A program made the translations under genes and the position numbers. A stretch of 64,000 nt of DNA from BD2-11 sp965221785. Lineage in GTDB: Bacteria > Gemmatimonadota > Gemmatimonadetes > Longimicrobiales > Gaopeijiaceae. How positions within the stretch are numbered: position 1 is the first letter of the stretch; each line of letters begins with the position of its first letter. Under the pieces are notes generated by a model. The model worked only from the letters and a program-made list of their open reading frames with translations. It searched no databases and was not told the origin of the DNA. Where the stretch lies: contig CBDCSR010000003.1 of NCBI GenBank assembly GCA_965221785.1, positions 496,001-560,000 of the forward strand, written 5' to 3'. Positions 29,190-35,921 of this stretch are shown here, one piece after another.

Positions 29190-29212
29190 GTAGTTACTAC
29201 TGGAGTAGTCGC
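29190..29212 (-). promoter_or_regulatory. Probable BlaI operator at the blaI promoter
   Basis: A perfect dyad ACTACT-GG-AGTAGT (29196-29209) overlaps a second inverted repeat GTAGT-T-ACTAC (29190-29200) and lies just upstream of the GATAAT -10 box. BlaI-family operators are short dyads of this kind. A 9-mer, AGTAGTCGC, is shared with the site at 30199-30207. Confidence 0.65.
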
Positions 29213-29235
29213 TCACGGGTTCCTCCAGTTGCTCC

Positions 29236-30117
29236 CTACCTCGACCTGGCCGCGAGGTCGACCTGAAACGCATGCATCTCGCCGCGCAGGATCTGGAGCT
29301 GGTTGTACACCGGCCGGTAGGCGGCGTCGCGCGGGCGGGCTGTGTCGCCACCCCCGTGTTCGCCGCGGCCTTCGCGTCCGCCATGCTCGGTGGCGCCTTC
29401 GCCGCCGCCGTGTTCGTCGCGTCCTTCGCGTCCGCCATGGCCGGCGGCGCCTTCCCCGCCCTCTTCTCCACCTGCGCCGTGGCCTTCCTCGACGCCCGCT
29501 TCGGGGTGACTGACCCACGCGTTGAACTCGTTCCCGAAGGCTCCCAGTTCGACGGGGACGGTCTCACCCGGAGCGACATCGATGCGCCTGGTCGGGCCGA
29601 GCTCCGTGCCGTTGTCCAGATGGACCTCGACGCGCACCTGCGGGAGGGTCCGTGCGGTGCTGTTCGTTACCGAGCCCACGAAGACCTGCGTCGCCGGATC
29701 GAACTCCAGAACCAGACGAGCCCCGTTCGCGAAGAGCTCGTCCTGCTTCGTCATCTTCGGCACGTAGGCACCTTCCCCCTCATCACCTCCGGGCCTGCTC
29801 GCGCCATGCTCGCCCCGCTCGGCGCGATCCTCCCGGCCGCTGTGCTCGCCGGCACCCTCCACGCCTTCGTGGCTCTCGCGCCGGCCGATTCGCGGTCTGG
29901 ACTCGTCAGCGGTGAGACCCGCCCTCACGCGCATCTCGCGGAGGTCGGCACGGGCCTGTTTCACGAGATCGTAGAGGTTGTCCGCGTCCGCGCTCTCCTG
30001 CGCCGGCTGTTGCTCTTGCAAACCGGGTGCCAGAGGTTCCCCGCCGTCCGCAGGCGCGGAAAGGCTGGCCCCGGCCATGCCGAGCACCATCAGGAACATC
30101 AGTGTCATCTTCATCAT
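29236..30117 (-). CDS. Exported FxLYD-like protein with His/Glu/Gly-rich repeats
   Basis: A signal peptide (M-M-K-M-T-L-M-F-L-M-V-L-G-M-A-G-A-S-L-S-A) leads to a charged His/Glu/Arg-rich stretch (residues about 75-115), then an FxLYD-like domain (F-V-G-S-V-T-N-S-T, V-R-V-E-V-H-L-D-N-G-T-E-L-G-P-T-R-R-I-D-V-A-P-G) close to that of the lipoprotein at 27199-27585. A second low-complexity part follows, with repeats of G-x-E-H-G-G-R-E-G-R and E-H-G-G-G-E-G. The repeated His/Glu could bind divalent metal, which is inference. It has its own upstream region with a BlaI-like site and is the first gene of the probable BlaI regulon. Confidence 0.7.
   Translation of the reverse strand: MMKMTLMFLMVLGMAGASLSAPADGGEPLAPGLQEQQPAQESADADNLYDLVKQARADLREMRVRAGLTADESRPRIGRRESHEGVEGAGEHSGREDRAERGEHGASRPGGDEGEGAYVPKMTKQDELFANGARLVLEFDPATQVFVGSVTNSTARTLPQVRVEVHLDNGTELGPTRRIDVAPGETVPVELGAFGNEFNAWVSHPEAGVEEGHGAGGEEGGEGAAGHGGREGRDEHGGGEGATEHGGREGRGEHGGGDTARPRDAAYRPVYNQLQILRGEMHAFQVDLAARSR
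29356..29463 (-). repeat. Two tandem 54-bp repeats coding His/Gly/Glu-rich units
   Basis: Units 29356-29409 and 29410-29463 are similar over 54 bp (18 codons each) and in frame with the protein. They encode E-H-G-G-R-E-G-R/D-E-H-G-G-type segments. Confidence 0.8.
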
Positions 30118-30173
30118 CGCTCTCCTTTTGACGTTGGGTAGCTACCCCGTGACGCGACGCGCGCCGGCTGGAC

Positions 30174-30207
30174 GACTACCGCACTAGTTGACGACCGTAG
30201 TAGTCGC
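30174..30207 (-). promoter_or_regulatory. Probable second BlaI operator
   Basis: On the minus strand, GCGACTACT (30199-30207) repeats the left half of the blaI operator exactly. The following half, GGTCGT, matches AGTAGT at 4 of 6 positions with the same 2-bp spacing. A further GTAGTC half-site (minus strand, 30174-30179) lies downstream. The site is about 60-90 bp upstream of the FxLYD/His-rich gene. Confidence 0.5.
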
Positions 30208-30319
30208 CATGGGTCGCGAAGGTTCCGCGATGGGAAGAGGGTCCCCACCTGAGTCTGGGGACGGGACATGGGATCGTCGGTGCCACAGGGGAGATTAGCC
30301 GGGCCTGACTCCAACTAAC

Positions 30320-31429
30320 TCATCTGAGGTCTGGTGGAGGCCGGTGGCCCCAGCGCCAGAGGAGCACGGGAATCAGGGCCTGTGGCTTGCGCGCGGTACG
30401 CTCCATGAACGCGTAGGTATAGCCGCGAATCTCCGAGCCGGAGAAATAGACTTCAACCGAGTACAGTTCAGACGGTGAGAACCTCTGCAGCGCGGCGAGG
30501 CCTTCCGGTTGCCAGATTTCATCGATGTAGACCCATGGCGCACCGACGTACGAGCCTCTGCCGATGCAGAAAAACTCGAGTTCACCCGCCGGGCAGGGCA
30601 ACATCCGAACGATGGTGTGGTCGTCGACGAAATCGAGACCCGTGGCGGCACCGGACGCGAGCAGCGCCTCTCGATCGTAGGCGCGAATCAGCCCGCGGCC
30701 GGCCGAAGCCATGCCGCGCCGTGACCTCAGTCGGTCTTCCATGGTCTCGATGTTGCTCGCGACGGCCGTGATCCCGTCCAGCATGAACGGCTTGGGTGCA
30801 AGAGGTATCTCCACGCGGTCCTCGGGGCGACCGGTCGCGGTAAACGCGATCACCTTGTCGTGGTAGCCGATCTGCTTGACCGTAATCAACTGGGGTCCCG
30901 GCGGGACATCGGCCGCGACGAAGGAGCCAAGCGAATCCGCCAGGATTCCCTGGTTTTCCGATTCGACGAAGACGGCGGCGCCCGGAATGGCGGAGCCACT
31001 CACCATGTCGTAGACGATGCCGCGGACTGAAACGCGCTCGGGCGCGACGACCGTGAGGCTGTCCAGCTGGATCGGGCTGGGCGTCAGCGCGATCTCGATG
31101 AAGGTGTTGCCGTCGCTTGTCAGGTTGATCGGCAAATCCCGCCGCTCGTAGCCGATCCGGGTCACGGTGACGATGTGGCCGCCCGGCTGAATACCGCGGA
31201 CCGAGAAGACACCTGCGGAGTCCGAAGAGGTGGGCTGCTGCAACGAGCTGAAGGACAGGGTGGCGCCGGCGATGGCGTCTCCGGTCCGCACATCGTAGAC
31301 AACGCCCTGAAGCAGGGCCCCCGGAGCGAGACCGGTTTGCTGCGCCGTCATCGCCACCGGTGAGGCGAGGACGGTGATGGCGAGCCCGAGCAGGAAGGAA
31401 ACAGGAACTGCATGGCGTACCGGCTTCAT
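30320..31429 (-). CDS. Exported protein with two carboxypeptidase-regulatory-like domains
   Basis: I start at the ATG at 31429 (M-K-P-V-R-H-A-V-P-V-S-F, a signal peptide) rather than the ATG at 31471, because the same leader begins the beta-propeller gene at 37224 and the promoter lies near 31483. Two CarboxypepD_reg-like beta-sandwiches follow: G-V-V-Y-D-V-R-T-G-D-A-I-A-G-A and G-I-V-Y-D-M-V-S-G-S-A-I-P-G-A. A C-terminal part (V-D-D-H-T-I-V-R-M-L-P-C-P, P-W-V-Y-I-D-E-I-W) resembles TonB-plug remnants seen in such proteins, with no barrel. It is likely periplasmic or surface; function unknown. Confidence 0.78.
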   Translation of the reverse strand: MKPVRHAVPVSFLLGLAITVLASPVAMTAQQTGLAPGALLQGVVYDVRTGDAIAGATLSFSSLQQPTSSDSAGVFSVRGIQPGGHIVTVTRIGYERRDLPINLTSDGNTFIEIALTPSPIQLDSLTVVAPERVSVRGIVYDMVSGSAIPGAAVFVESENQGILADSLGSFVAADVPPGPQLITVKQIGYHDKVIAFTATGRPEDRVEIPLAPKPFMLDGITAVASNIETMEDRLRSRRGMASAGRGLIRAYDREALLASGAATGLDFVDDHTIVRMLPCPAGELEFFCIGRGSYVGAPWVYIDEIWQPEGLAALQRFSPSELYSVEVYFSGSEIRGYTYAFMERTARKPQALIPVLLWRWGHRPPPDLR

Positions 31430-31482
31430 GGGCTCTGCTGTCTCGGGTGATCCGCCCCTGAGATCCTGCATCAGCGTGACTT

Positions 31483-31510
31483 AGACACGGTACGGTCACG
31501 GGTTGTTTCA
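31483..31510 (-). promoter_or_regulatory. ECF-like promoter shared with 37275-37302
   Basis: On the minus strand: TGAAAC (31505-31510), 16 bp, GTGTCT (31483-31488). The same boxes with the same 16-bp spacing and a similar spacer precede the gene starting at 37224. The spacing and the GAAAC-type -35 box fit an ECF sigma factor. Which sigma is unknown. Confidence 0.55.
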
Positions 31511-31582
31511 CCGGCAGGGATTCATTGCCCGAACCTTGTTGCGCCTGTTGGCGCATTGCTCCGCCTTGCAGGCAGCCGCGCC

Positions 31583-32776
31583 TCACCTCACATGGGCCGG
31601 CAGTCGCCGCACCACCACGCTCCTCACGTCGAATTCGTCACGCTCGATGAACGCCGCCAGCCCGTCCGGCCCGAACGCGTCGGGCAACCCGGTTGCGCCG
31701 GCAGCGAAGGTCCCGATGTAGCGGCCGTCCGGCGTCAGCACGTCGATCGGGCCATCGCTGGATGGTTCCTCCCCGCGCCGAAGCACCCAGATGGTACCCT
31801 CCCAACTGGTCTGCAGGTCGCGGACCACCGGCACCTCGTGGTAAAACTCCATGTTCTGGATGCGTCGGCGTCCCATTTCGGCTCGCACGGCGGCGGGGAG
31901 CGGAGTATTCAATCTGGCAACGCGTTCCTCGTTTTCCTCCAACTGGCGCTCGATCTCCCGATCCCGGATGCGGCCGGTGACAGGTTCGGGCCGAAACGGC
32001 CGGGTGAGCACCCGGGTCAGTTCCCCGTTTCCCGCAGCCACCTTGATCGCATAGGCAGAAGAATCGGTGTAGACCAGCCCACCGCCCGGCAGCGCGCCGG
32101 CAACCAGCTCCGGCCCGAAGCCGTCCGGGTCTCCCGATGGGCGCCACGCCTGGATCACCGTGTCCTGCACGGCCTCATCGCCGGTCAGCATAAATCGGTA
32201 GATGGGGCGGAACGATGGTTCGGGGCCGCCGGCGGGTCCTCCCATGCCGAAAGCCGTTACGAGAGTCGTGATGACGTTTCCACCGTCCCTGGCGGGCAAC
32301 AGGTTCCGGATCCCGTAGAATGAGTTGCCGGGCATGCGCACCGAACGCTCGAACTCGCCGCCCGGCGCAAACACCTGGAATGCGCTGTGACCCGGATCGA
32401 ACACCACCGTGCGCCCGTCACGGAGCACCGCGAATCCGACGGCCGTGTTGGTATTCCCGGCAAACTCCCCGGGCCCGTCGCCGATCCGCCCGAATTCGCG
32501 GACGAACTCGCCCTGCCGGCTCACAACCACGATCCGTCCGCCCTGGTCGTCCATCACGCGCAGGTCGCCGGACTCGCCGAACCCAACCTCGAAAACCCGG
32601 CTGAACTGCTCCCAATCGTCACCATCAAGGGATCCCACCCGGTAGACCTCCTCGAAGTCCGCCTCGAGGATCCGGTCTTCGGCGGGAAGCTCGATCACTT
32701 CCTGGGCCTTGATGGCCGGGGTGGCGAGAGCGAACCAGCTCCCCACTGCCAGTTGGCTCAACCGCGTAATCGGCAT
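31583..32776 (-). CDS. Exported 6-bladed beta-propeller protein (2 of 3)
   Basis: I start at ATG 32776, which has GGAGGGAG 9 nt upstream; an in-frame ATG at 32818 has no such site. The signal peptide ends near A-I-K-A-Q. Propeller features are V-F-E-V-G-F-G-E-S-G-D-L-R-V-M-D, V-S-R-Q-G-E-F-V-R-E-F-G, and the hallmark G-R-I-G-D-G-P-G-E-F-A-G-N. Later blades include G-T-I-W-V-L-R-R-G and G-R-Y-I-G-T-F. Function unknown. It sits downstream of the TonB gene in the same orientation with a 67-bp gap. Confidence 0.82.
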   Translation of the reverse strand: MPITRLSQLAVGSWFALATPAIKAQEVIELPAEDRILEADFEEVYRVGSLDGDDWEQFSRVFEVGFGESGDLRVMDDQGGRIVVVSRQGEFVREFGRIGDGPGEFAGNTNTAVGFAVLRDGRTVVFDPGHSAFQVFAPGGEFERSVRMPGNSFYGIRNLLPARDGGNVITTLVTAFGMGGPAGGPEPSFRPIYRFMLTGDEAVQDTVIQAWRPSGDPDGFGPELVAGALPGGGLVYTDSSAYAIKVAAGNGELTRVLTRPFRPEPVTGRIRDREIERQLEENEERVARLNTPLPAAVRAEMGRRRIQNMEFYHEVPVVRDLQTSWEGTIWVLRRGEEPSSDGPIDVLTPDGRYIGTFAAGATGLPDAFGPDGLAAFIERDEFDVRSVVVRRLPAHVR

Positions 32777-32843
32777 TCCGGACGCTCCCTCCGCAGGGTG
32801 GCTGGATCGACGAGTCATACTTGAAGAGCTCCGTGCGACGCGA

Positions 32844-33530
32844 CTAACGCGTCTGGAACTGGATGGGAAGCGAGATCCACACCGGGACCACCTTGTCCAG
32901 GTTGAGCGCCGGGGTGAAACGGAACACGTTCGCCACGCGCAGCGCCGCCTCGTCGAGCGAAGCGTGTCCCGAGGTTTCCGCGACGAGTGTGTTCTGAACG
33001 ATCCCTTCCTCGTCGATGAAGAAGTGCACGGTCACTCTCCCGCCGATGCCGTTGTCTCGCAGTATCGGGGGGTACTCCCGCTCCAGCGCACGCTCCACTT
33101 CACGCTGGTTTCTGAGGTCGGGACGGACCGTGTAGGGCGTAAACGACGGCGCCGCCGAGATGTCGACGGCCTCCTCGTCGGGTGGAGGAGGCAGCTCCTC
33201 GACCGGATTGTCCTCGAAGGTGGTCGGCGCGATCGTGATGTCCTCGCTGATGTCGGCGGCGGCGATCACGGGGGTCGCGGGCCGGCTGATCGCCTGGGGC
33301 GGGGGCGGGATCTCGATCTCGGGCGGGAGCTCGATCGCCACGAGTTCCTCGGAATCGAATGAGACGTCCTCCGCGGTCATGCTCGGCCAGAACATGAACA
33401 TCACGAAGTGAACCACGGTCGCGACCAGAACCGATCCCCAGAACCAGGTGTCGAACGACTTCTTGAAGCGGTCGTTCGCCGTCTCCAGAGACGGGCTTTG
33501 CTGCACCTGTACAGATTCGTTGTCGCTCAT
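32844..33530 (-). CDS. TonB family energy-transducing protein
   Basis: A single membrane anchor lies at about residues 28-50 (F-W-G-S-V-L-V-A-T-V-V-H-F-V-M-F-M-F). A proline-rich periplasmic spacer (I-E-L-P-P-E-I-E-I-P-P-P-P) follows, then a TonB C-terminal domain: Y-P-P-I-L-R-D-N-G-I-G-G-R-V-T-V-H-F-F-I-D and A-L-R-V-A-N-V-F-R-F-T-P-A. TonB couples the proton-motive force via ExbB/ExbD to outer-membrane receptors such as the one at 15717-18335. ExbB and ExbD are not in the window. GAGGAGAG precedes the ATG. Confidence 0.9.
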   Translation of the reverse strand: MSDNESVQVQQSPSLETANDRFKKSFDTWFWGSVLVATVVHFVMFMFWPSMTAEDVSFDSEELVAIELPPEIEIPPPPQAISRPATPVIAAADISEDITIAPTTFEDNPVEELPPPPDEEAVDISAAPSFTPYTVRPDLRNQREVERALEREYPPILRDNGIGGRVTVHFFIDEEGIVQNTLVAETSGHASLDEAALRVANVFRFTPALNLDKVVPVWISLPIQFQTR

Positions 33531-33593
33531 CGTCTCTCCTCGTCATGCGGGCCGAAGAACACCGATTGGTACGATGGAGAGCGAGAACGGATC

Positions 33594-33615
33594 TGTCAAC
33601 TAAGTTTTTAGTTGA
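33594..33615 (-). promoter_or_regulatory. TonB-gene promoter region with perfect 8-4-8 dyad
   Basis: A perfect inverted repeat TCAACTAA-GTTT-TTAGTTGA (33596-33615) overlaps a consensus TTGACA (minus strand, 33594-33599). A weak -10, CATCGT, lies 17 bp further at 33571-33576. The dyad covering the -35 box is placed like a repressor site. It has no T-run after the stem, so it is not an obvious terminator of the permease gene. Confidence 0.5.
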
Positions 33616-33695
33616 TGGGGCAGGTAGTGGCAAAAAGCTCGTCGGGGATGTCCGGGGGCGGGAGGTTGCACCAGCGACGGCCGGGGACGTGATCC

Positions 33696-35441
33696 CTACG
33701 AGGCCGGCGCCTCCACCCGCACCGTGAGGATATCCGTGTCGTGGTACTTCTGGTGGCGGACCGACCCGGCCAGGTGCCGCAGCAGCCGCAACGAGAAGTC
33801 GCGCTGGGCCTCGATCTCGACCGATTGCTCCGCGGCCAGCGCCATACGGTCTTCCAGGTTCCCTTCCCCTGGCGCGGCGAGGAACTCCAGTTCCGCCGCC
33901 CCGCGCTCGAGACGCACGCCGAGTCGCAGCTGCCGCGCCGGGCCGTCGGTGCCGCCCTCGTCCCCCATCAGGCTCACCAGCGCTTCCTCCGAAGCCAGGT
34001 GCACCCGCTGGAGCATGTCACCGCCCCATCCCGCACGCGCCCCGCAGCTATCGATGAACGCCCTGATCCCGGGCAGCGCATCCACGTCGAGCGTGGTCAC
34101 CAGGCGCTTGCGGCGCGGGCCGGCGAGCTCGACAAACGCCGAAAGCGCGAGCGCCGTCAGCCCGCCCGAGGTCATGCCGTTCCCGAGCATCTCGGCGAAG
34201 AAGGGGGTCATCCGGTCTATGAAAAGGCCCCCGCTCTGGAAGCCGTATCCGACCCAGAACGAGACCCCGACGATGGCCGCCTTCCGGTAGTTCATGCCGT
34301 CCGCTACGACAATGCGCATGCCCAGAACGAACAGGATCGCGATCAGCACGATGAGGTAGGTGCCGATGATCGCGTCGGGGACCGAGAGGATCACCGCCAC
34401 CAGCTTGGGGAGCAGGGCCAGCGCGCAGAACCCGACGCCGATGGCGACGCCGACCCGCCGCGCGGCAACGCCGGTGATCTCCACGATCGCGACGCTGCTC
34501 GAATAGGTCGTGTTGGGAACCGTGGCGAGCAGCCCCGAGAGGAGGTTGCCCAGGCCGTCCGCCATGACCGCCCCCTGCACCCCGCGAAAGTCTGTGGCCC
34601 GCTCCTTCCGCCACGACACACGCTGCACGGCCACCGCATCGCCGATGGTCTCGATCGCCCCCACCAGCGTGACGAACACGAACGCCGGAAGCAGCGCCCA
34701 GAACACGGGCCCGAAGCTGAAGTCGAATCCCGGCCAGCCCTCCAGCGGCAGTCCGAACCACGGGGCCGCGGCCACCGCATCCCACGAGAACACGCCGAAG
34801 AAACCGGCGACCGCGCTCCCGGCCACGATCCCGATCACGGGACCCCACAGCCGCATCGCCCCGGAGGCGCGCAACACGATCACCATCGTGACGCCGAGGG
34901 TCACCGCAGCCGTGACCGGGCCGGCCGCCGGCGCCACCCCCTCGGGCACTTGCCCGATCAAGTCGAGGATCAGCGGCATCACCGTCACGGCGATCAGCAT
35001 GATCACCGTCCCTGCGACGGTCGGCGTGATGATCCGCCGCAGCAGCGACAGCCGCGACGCCAGCGCGAACTGAAACACCGCCGAGACCGCCACCAGCGTC
35101 GCCAGCAGCGCCGGCCCCCCCTGCGCCAGCGCCGTCACCGCCACCGCGATGAAGGCCCCCGACGTGCCCATCAGCAGGATGTATCCCGCCCCGAGGCGTC
35201 CCACCCGCCTGGCCTGGACCATCGTCGCGATGCCGCTCACCAGCAGCGCCGCGCACGCCGCCCACGACAGAAAGAGCTCGCTCTGGCCGGCCGCCCGCAC
35301 CACGATCGCGACGGTCAGAACGATCGGCCCCACGGTGAGCAGGCAGTACTGCAACGCCAGCCCCATCGTGACTGGCAGTCCGGGATTCTCGTCGGGTTGG
35401 AATCGAACACCGGGACCGGATCGGCTGGCTGGCAGCGCCAT
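33696..35441 (-). CDS. NCS2-type nucleobase permease fused to an RsbW-like ATPase-fold domain
   Basis: Residues about 20-445 form a polytopic NCS2 (uracil/xanthine permease) domain: M-G-L-A-L-Q-Y at the first helix, the substrate-helix region F-V-F-V-T-L-V-G-A-I-E-T-I-G-D, and the family motif P-N-T-T-Y-S-S-S-V-A-I-V. Residues about 450-580 look like a GHKL/anti-sigma-factor-type fold (I-R-A-F-I-D-S-C-G, H-L-A-S-E-E-A-L-V-S-L-M, then S-L-R-L-L-R-H-L-A and D-T-D-I-L-T-V-R-V), though the ATP-binding Asn is not obvious. A permease with a regulatory domain is unusual. AAGGGAG lies upstream of the ATG. Confidence 0.8.
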   Translation of the reverse strand: MALPASRSGPGVRFQPDENPGLPVTMGLALQYCLLTVGPIVLTVAIVVRAAGQSELFLSWAACAALLVSGIATMVQARRVGRLGAGYILLMGTSGAFIAVAVTALAQGGPALLATLVAVSAVFQFALASRLSLLRRIITPTVAGTVIMLIAVTVMPLILDLIGQVPEGVAPAAGPVTAAVTLGVTMVIVLRASGAMRLWGPVIGIVAGSAVAGFFGVFSWDAVAAAPWFGLPLEGWPGFDFSFGPVFWALLPAFVFVTLVGAIETIGDAVAVQRVSWRKERATDFRGVQGAVMADGLGNLLSGLLATVPNTTYSSSVAIVEITGVAARRVGVAIGVGFCALALLPKLVAVILSVPDAIIGTYLIVLIAILFVLGMRIVVADGMNYRKAAIVGVSFWVGYGFQSGGLFIDRMTPFFAEMLGNGMTSGGLTALALSAFVELAGPRRKRLVTTLDVDALPGIRAFIDSCGARAGWGGDMLQRVHLASEEALVSLMGDEGGTDGPARQLRLGVRLERGAAELEFLAAPGEGNLEDRMALAAEQSVEIEAQRDFSLRLLRHLAGSVRHQKYHDTDILTVRVEAPAS

Positions 35442-35482
35442 GGGGCTCCCTTTTCTGCGGTTCGTGGATTGAGCGATTTGAA

Positions 35483-35513
35483 TCTGGCAGAGACGGCTTC
35501 TCTCCGCGAGACT
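35483..35513 (+). repeat. Dispersed stem-loop element, copy A
   Basis: A 31-bp element matching 54784-54814 at 29 of 31 bases. It contains the hairpin AGAGA-CGGCT-TCTCT. Confidence 0.6.
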
Positions 35514-35580
35514 GGCGCATGAGAACGAGTGTTCCGTCCCGGTGCGTAGCGGATCGCGGCGACGTGGGAGAGCGCTGGAG

Positions 35581-35616
35581 GCTTGAAAAAATCAAGCTAT
35601 CATGAACCCGTCCTAT
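35581..35616 (+). promoter_or_regulatory. Dyads upstream of hicB, probable autoregulatory operator
   Basis: A perfect 6-5-6 inverted repeat GCTTGA-AAAAA-TCAAGC (35581-35597) is followed directly by TATCAT, a -10-like box, and by a looser ATCAT/ATGAT pair. HicB antitoxins usually repress their own operon by binding such sites. AGGAGG precedes the hicB ATG. Confidence 0.45.
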
Positions 35617-35633
35617 GATCAGGAGGACGCTCG

Positions 35634-35837
35634 ATGAAACTGACGATTGTGGTTCATGAGGCACGGGAAGGCGGCTACTGGGCGGAAGTGCCTGCTATTG
35701 CGGGGTGCGTTTCCCAAGGCGAGTCGCTCGGCGAACTACTGGAGAACATTCGGGAGGCGATCGAAGGATGTCTGTCCGTAGATGCTTCGGACATCCCGGT
35801 CTCCGACGCTGACCAAATCATGGAAATCGCCGTTTGA
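35634..35837 (+). CDS. hicB: HicB family antitoxin
   Basis: 67 residues with the HicB partial RNase-H-like fold: M-K-L-T-I-V-V-H, G-G-Y-W-A-E-V-P-A-I-A-G-C-V-S-Q-G-E-S, L-L-E-N-I-R-E-A-I-E-G. It neutralises HicA, an mRNA-cleaving toxin. A ribosome-binding site (AGGAGG, 7 nt) is in place. No intact hicA adjoins it; only a 3' remnant follows the stop. It may still repress its own promoter or act on HicA proteins from other loci. Confidence 0.85.
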   Translation: MKLTIVVHEAREGGYWAEVPAIAGCVSQGESLGELLENIREAIEGCLSVDASDIPVSDADQIMEIAV

Positions 35838-35921
35838 AGACACGGAAACACGGACCTCAAACGAGGGCTTCAGAGGCACCTGATGAAGATCGCCGGAATC
35901 AGCCGCTCGGAACTTCCATAG
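35838..35921 (+). pseudogene. 3' remnant of hicA toxin gene
   Basis: The frame directly after the hicB stop reads R-H-G-N-T-D-L-K-R-G-L-Q-R-H-L-M-K-I-A-G-I-S and a few more residues to a TAG at 35919. This matches the C-terminal end of HicA toxins (V-P-x-H-G-N-x-x-L-K-x-G-L-x-R-H-L-M-K-x-A-G). The N-terminal half, with the dsRBD-like fold and catalytic His, is absent. The deletion seems to have joined hicB directly to the tail of hicA. It overlaps the end of the opposing propeller gene. Confidence 0.65.

Noticed and set aside
32777..32818. Upstream ATG extending the beta-propeller gene
   Set aside because: The ATG at 32776 has a strong ribosome-binding site and begins the signal peptide; the extension would bury it.
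34048..35664. A 538-codon frame overlapping the permease gene
   Set aside because: Same strand, different register; Gly/Arg-rich shadow composition, while the permease frame has clear transmembrane helices.
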